DNA from: a bacterium
GTDB lineage: Bacteria; Patescibacteriota; Minisyncoccia; JAJYZQ01
Length of the DNA stretch: 25,158 nt
NCBI GenBank assembly: GCA_021799835.1
Contig: JAJYZQ010000001.1
Span: 1-25,158, forward strand
Reading direction: 5' to 3'
Under the pieces are notes generated by a model that was given only the letters and a program-made list of their open reading frames with translations, had not been told where the DNA came from and searched no databases. Positions 22,733 through 25,158 of the stretch are shown in pieces (position 1 is the first letter of the stretch; each line of letters begins with the position of its first letter). Position numbers and translations under genes: made by a program.

Positions 22733-23911
22733 TTATGCTAAATCAAGTCCGCCATCCGCGCGGAGCGTATTAGGACGGGAAAATTTTCCTTTTTGTGCGG
22801 AGAAATAACCGGCTACGGCAATCATTGCGGCGTTATCTCCGGTAAATGAAAGAGGAGCGAGAAGAAGAAGGGTGTGTGGGAAATCTTTAGTAATCATTGC
22901 GGAAAATTGTTTGCGCAATTCGGTATTTGCTGACACGCCGCCGCCGATGATCAAGGTTTGAGGCCGGTATTTTTTGAGTGCCTTGGCGGTTTTTGCAATC
23001 AGCACATCAAGCACCGCTTGTTCAAATGAAGCGCACAGGTCATTAAGATGATCAGGAGAATACGGCGGCATGCCGGCAGTAGGTGTTTTCTTGCTGATAG
23101 GGCGCACCAGATAGAGTAATGCGGTTTTTAATCCGGAGAAACTAAAATCAAGATCGGCAGAGTGAAGCATTGGCCGCGGGAGATCAAAAAAAGTGCGATC
23201 GCCATTCTGGGCGTGTTGAGAGATCTGCGGTCCGCCCGGATAGGGTAAGCCGAGAATTTTTGCCGCTTTATCAAACGCTTCGCCTGCCGCATCATCGCGG
23301 GTCTCGCCGATTATTTTATATTTTCCCGGCTCAGTAATGAGCACCAGTTCCGTATGTCCGCCACTCACGATGAGCGCTAGCGCGGGAAAAATAATCTGTT
23401 TATTTTCTAAGTAGTTGGCAAAAATATGCCCCTCCAGATGGTTCACGCCTACTAGTGGCTTATGCCAAAGCGTCGCTAATGCGCGCGCTGCATTTACCCC
23501 AACCCAAAGTGCCGGCTCCAATCCCGGCCCCTTGGTTACCGCGATCGCATCAATGGTTGCAATGAGGGAAGAAAATTTTTCGGTGAGTACGGTGAATTCT
23601 TCTAATAGTTCCGGCTCATAGGTAAGATAGCGCGCAGCAGGAGCAGTGCGCTGTTTTTTCGTTGGTGTACTGTTATATTTTTTCAACCTTTTAGCAGGTT
23701 CTGCAAGCGCTTGTGCGAGTACTGCACTAATATTTTTGCGATGCTCGCGCTGCGCTAAAAACGGCACCACACCGCCATACGGTGCGTGGAGAGCGATCTG
23801 TGATGATACAACGCTGGAAAGCAAGCGTACGTGAATGCGTCGCGTGCCGGAAATGTCCGCAAGTGCTGCGGCTGTTTCATCGCATGATGTTTCTAGAGCA
23901 AGGATTCGCAT
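22733..23911 (-). CDS. tsaD: tRNA N6-threonylcarbamoyladenosine transferase subunit TsaD
   Basis: 392 aa. TsaD transfers the threonylcarbamoyl group onto A37 of ANN-decoding tRNAs. Motifs: LALETSCDETAAAL at the start, metal-binding H158-x3-H162 in VNHLEGHIFAN, SGGHTEL, GEAFDKAAKILGLPYPGGP, the FSFSGLKTALL segment, GGGVSANTELR, and GDNAAMIAVAGY at the end. About 40 residues near 72-115 (rich in Lys, Thr and Glu) are extra compared with the ~340-aa relatives; motifs on both sides are intact, so it reads as a loop insertion rather than damage. Starts 26 bases from the inverted-repeat element upstream. Confidence 0.96.
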   Translation of the reverse strand: MRILALETSCDETAAALADISGTRRIHVRLLSSVVSSQIALHAPYGGVVPFLAQREHRKNISAVLAQALAEPAKRLKKYNSTPTKKQRTAPAARYLTYEPELLEEFTVLTEKFSSLIATIDAIAVTKGPGLEPALWVGVNAARALATLWHKPLVGVNHLEGHIFANYLENKQIIFPALALIVSGGHTELVLITEPGKYKIIGETRDDAAGEAFDKAAKILGLPYPGGPQISQHAQNGDRTFFDLPRPMLHSADLDFSFSGLKTALLYLVRPISKKTPTAGMPPYSPDHLNDLCASFEQAVLDVLIAKTAKALKKYRPQTLIIGGGVSANTELRKQFSAMITKDFPHTLLLLAPLSFTGDNAAMIAVAGYFSAQKGKFSRPNTLRADGGLDLA

Positions 23912-23936
23912 AATTCGTATTTTTACTATTTTAAAA

Positions 23937-24068
23937 TTTGTAAAACAAAATATTTACTACCGCTCAAACGTCCAGCGCGCGTTCTCGCTCTGTGACTTGC
24001 CCGCTCTTCACTGTAGTGGAACCATGCCCGCTCGCTTCGTCAATGTAGTAAATATTTTGCTTTACAAA
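23937..24068. repeat. 132-bp element with 24-bp near-perfect inverted ends
   Basis: Bases 23937-23960 (TTTGTAAAACAAAA ... ACTAC) are the reverse complement of 24045-24068 with a single mismatch. The ends are AT-rich while the 84-base core is GC-rich. The core reads open in the minus direction to a stop at 23964 (... HGSTTVKSGQVTERERALDV). No clear target-site duplication flanks it and no transposase is in the window. Read as a MITE-like or other dispersed palindromic element, or a large hairpin in the tsaD leader. Confidence 0.6.
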
Positions 24069-24077
24069 GTAAACATC

Positions 24078-24106
24078 TTGACATTTATCTTTTCCGGGAG
24101 AATACT
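24078..24106 (+). promoter_or_regulatory. Promoter of the carbonic-anhydrase-like gene
   Basis: TTGACA (24078-24083), 17 bases, AATACT (24101-24106). The predicted start is near 24113, about 34 bases before the ATG. It begins 10 bases after the inverted-repeat element. Confidence 0.65.
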
Positions 24107-24146
24107 CCAATTTGTTAGTTCGGAGTATTGGTATAAGGGGGATGCT

Positions 24147-24566
24147 ATGGTTACCCATAAGACGCAAGCGGTCGTACTCACGTGCATAGATTTTCGCACG
24201 TACGACCATGCTGAACGAGTATTAGAACAAGCGATTGCCGAGCGGTTTGGTGTTGAATCATTTGACATCATCAGCTTGGCTGGAGGGGCGCGCAATCTTT
24301 TGCAGGACAAGCGGCGCGATGTGGTGCTGGAAGACCTGGCTACATCAGTTCGCTTGCACGACCCCGATCTAATAATCCTCGTAAATCATGAGGATTGCGG
24401 AGCATACGGTGGATCGGCTCAGTTTTCTGATGCTGATGAGGAAGAGCAGTTCCATCAAGAGCAGCTGGAGCAAGCCGCAGCAATAGCGCGGCAGTATGTC
24501 CCGGCTGAAAAGGTAAAAACCTTCTATTTGACCTTGAGCAAATCTCTTGAGCATCAGCTTGCTTGA
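24147..24566 (+). CDS. Small beta-carbonic-anhydrase-like protein
   Basis: 139 aa from ATG 24147, chosen because AAGGGGG lies just upstream and the promoter at 24078-24106 fits; the open frame further upstream runs through the inverted-repeat element. Zinc-site motifs of beta-carbonic anhydrases are present in order: C13-x-D15-x-R17 (LTCIDFR), SLAGGARN at 44-51, and H81-x2-C84 (VNHEDCGAYGG). It is far shorter than classical enzymes (~190-220 aa), lacking most of the C-terminal part, so catalytic activity is uncertain although all zinc ligands and the Asp/Arg pair remain. It stands alone, with a terminator after it. Confidence 0.82.
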   Translation: MVTHKTQAVVLTCIDFRTYDHAERVLEQAIAERFGVESFDIISLAGGARNLLQDKRRDVVLEDLATSVRLHDPDLIILVNHEDCGAYGGSAQFSDADEEEQFHQEQLEQAAAIARQYVPAEKVKTFYLTLSKSLEHQLA

Positions 24567-24594
24567 GTGATTCAGTCAAGCTCAAAGCAGAATC

Positions 24595-24616
24595 AAGGGA
24601 GCCAACTGGCTCCCTT
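24595..24616 (+). terminator. Terminator after the carbonic-anhydrase-like gene
   Basis: AAGGGAGCC pairs with GGCTCCCTT around AACT; CTTGCCCTTCT follows, so the T tract is poor. The strong nine-base-pair stem and position 28 bases after the stop support it. Confidence 0.65.
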
Positions 24617-24617
24617 C

Positions 24618-24647
24618 TTGCCCTTCTGGCTGTTCGTATGCTACTAT
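24618..24647 (+). promoter_or_regulatory. Possible promoter of the YvlD-like gene
   Basis: TTGCCC (24618-24623), 18 bases, then TACTAT (24642-24647) preceded by TGC, an extended -10. The predicted start leaves a leader of only about 17 bases. Confidence 0.4.
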
Positions 24648-24670
24648 AGAGCATCCCTTAACGCAACTAT

Positions 24671-25018
24671 ATGGTACGTTTCCTTCTGCAGATCATTGCA
24701 AATGCCATTGGTATATGGCTGGCGACCTTGATCATTCCTGCTATCCAGTTTTCGGGAAATATTCTCCAATTATTGGTCGCTGGTTTGGTGCTCGGCATTA
24801 TCAATGTGCTGCTCAAGCCTATTCTTAAAATCATCTCTTCACCCCTGATCATCTTGACATTAGGGCTATTTACCATTATTATCAATATGTTCTTACTCTG
24901 GCTCACCGTGAAGCTGGTGCCGGATCTTTTCATTGCTAATCTTGCCGGCTACTTCTGGGGGAGCATTGTAATCAGCTTAGTGAACTTCGTATTTCATCTC
25001 TATAGAAAGCGAGAATAA
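24671..25018 (+). CDS. Phage-holin-4-2 / YvlD-family membrane protein
   Basis: 115 aa with four predicted membrane helices (~5-22, 30-48, 58-80, 92-110), matching the widespread 'phage holin family 4-2' or YvlD proteins. Diagnostic segments are ATLIIPAIQFSG, LGIINVLLKPILKIISSPLIILTLGLF and NMFLLWLTVKLVP. Despite the name these are ordinary chromosomal membrane proteins; the function is not established. No Shine-Dalgarno precedes the ATG. The next gene, secG, starts 23 bases later, so both may be on one transcript. Confidence 0.88.
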   Translation: MVRFLLQIIANAIGIWLATLIIPAIQFSGNILQLLVAGLVLGIINVLLKPILKIISSPLIILTLGLFTIIINMFLLWLTVKLVPDLFIANLAGYFWGSIVISLVNFVFHLYRKRE

Positions 25019-25041
25019 TTTCCACGTTCCACAATTCCTAT

Positions 25042-25158
25042 ATGCCTACTATCATTGATATTGTACAAATCGTCATAGCGATCCTTATGGTCGTGGTCAT
25101 CTTGCTCCAGCAGCAGGGCAGCGGCTTGTCTGACGTGTTCGGCGGCGGAGGAAGCACC
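25042..25158 (+). CDS. secG: SecG preprotein translocase subunit (partial, cut by the window end)
   Basis: The first 39 codons: MPTIIDIVQIVIAILMVVVI, then LLQQQGSGLSDVFGGGGST. The first membrane helix followed by LLQ(Q)xGSGLS and FGGGG is the clear SecG signature. SecG is the small subunit of the SecYEG channel that exports unfolded proteins, including signal-peptide proteins such as the 750-aa surface protein here. The second helix is beyond the window. No Shine-Dalgarno is visible. Confidence 0.93.
   Translation, partial: MPTIIDIVQIVIAILMVVVILLQQQGSGLSDVFGGGGST

Noticed and set aside
23835..24146. Upstream extension of the carbonic-anhydrase frame
   Set aside because: It overlaps tsaD and the inverted-repeat element, and lies before the visible promoter and Shine-Dalgarno.
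24671..25018. Prophage holin
   Set aside because: The family name is misleading; no lysis or other phage genes are nearby and secG follows directly.

Overview
The window looks like a chromosomal segment of a Patescibacteria (CPR) bacterium, most likely of the Parcubacteria group. This is inferred from several family habits: ribosomal protein S6 with a long Ala/Pro/Glu tail, a threonyl-tRNA synthetase without the TGS domain, secreted proteins built on VGIGTTSP-type repeats behind a 'QWSEPTAPPTGN' start, proline-rich single-span membrane proteins, and mostly absent Shine-Dalgarno sequences. TGA is used as a stop (ymdB, ychF and the 228-aa membrane protein), so the code is standard bacterial. 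I see no transposase, prophage or CRISPR array.

Layout. (1) 99-5214: rpsF-ssb and ychF on the minus strand, ymdB and an HU gene on the plus strand, then rny on the minus strand. (2) 5215-7189: almost 2 kb with no convincing protein gene. It holds divergent promoters, a candidate structured RNA (about 5342-5671), tRNA-Pro(UGG), an AT-rich stretch with five GTTC/GAAC hairpins, and a dense array of 13 exact copies of TTGTCACA/TGTGACAA (6736-7031) just upstream of the dnaE promoter. (3) 7190-12444: dnaE and thrS. (4) 12504-13042: two tandem paralogous small zinc-binding proteins of no family I recognise, each with its own promoter and terminator. (5) 13142-15945: a tight minus-strand cluster of two single-span membrane proteins and a VIT/CCC1-type metal transporter. 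(6) 16091-19171: rpsO, a NYN-domain nuclease and pnp on the minus strand. (7) 19336-22670: a Xer-type tyrosine recombinase and a secreted 750-aa repeat protein. (8) 22733-25158: tsaD, a 132-bp element with 24-bp inverted ends, a minimal beta-carbonic-anhydrase-like gene, a YvlD-type membrane protein, and the start of secG.

How the genes fit together. Most are core information-processing genes: replication (dnaE, ssb, HU, Xer), translation (S6, S15, ThrRS, TsaD, YchF, tRNA-Pro) and RNA decay (RNase Y, YmdB, PNPase, NYN nuclease). Accessory content is small: the zinc proteins, the membrane-anchored pair with the metal transporter, and the surface protein. The strongest unexplained signal is the repeat array upstream of dnaE. 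It looks like a multi-site platform for a DNA-binding protein: an operator cluster, an iteron-type origin, or a centromere. The sequence alone does not decide between these.
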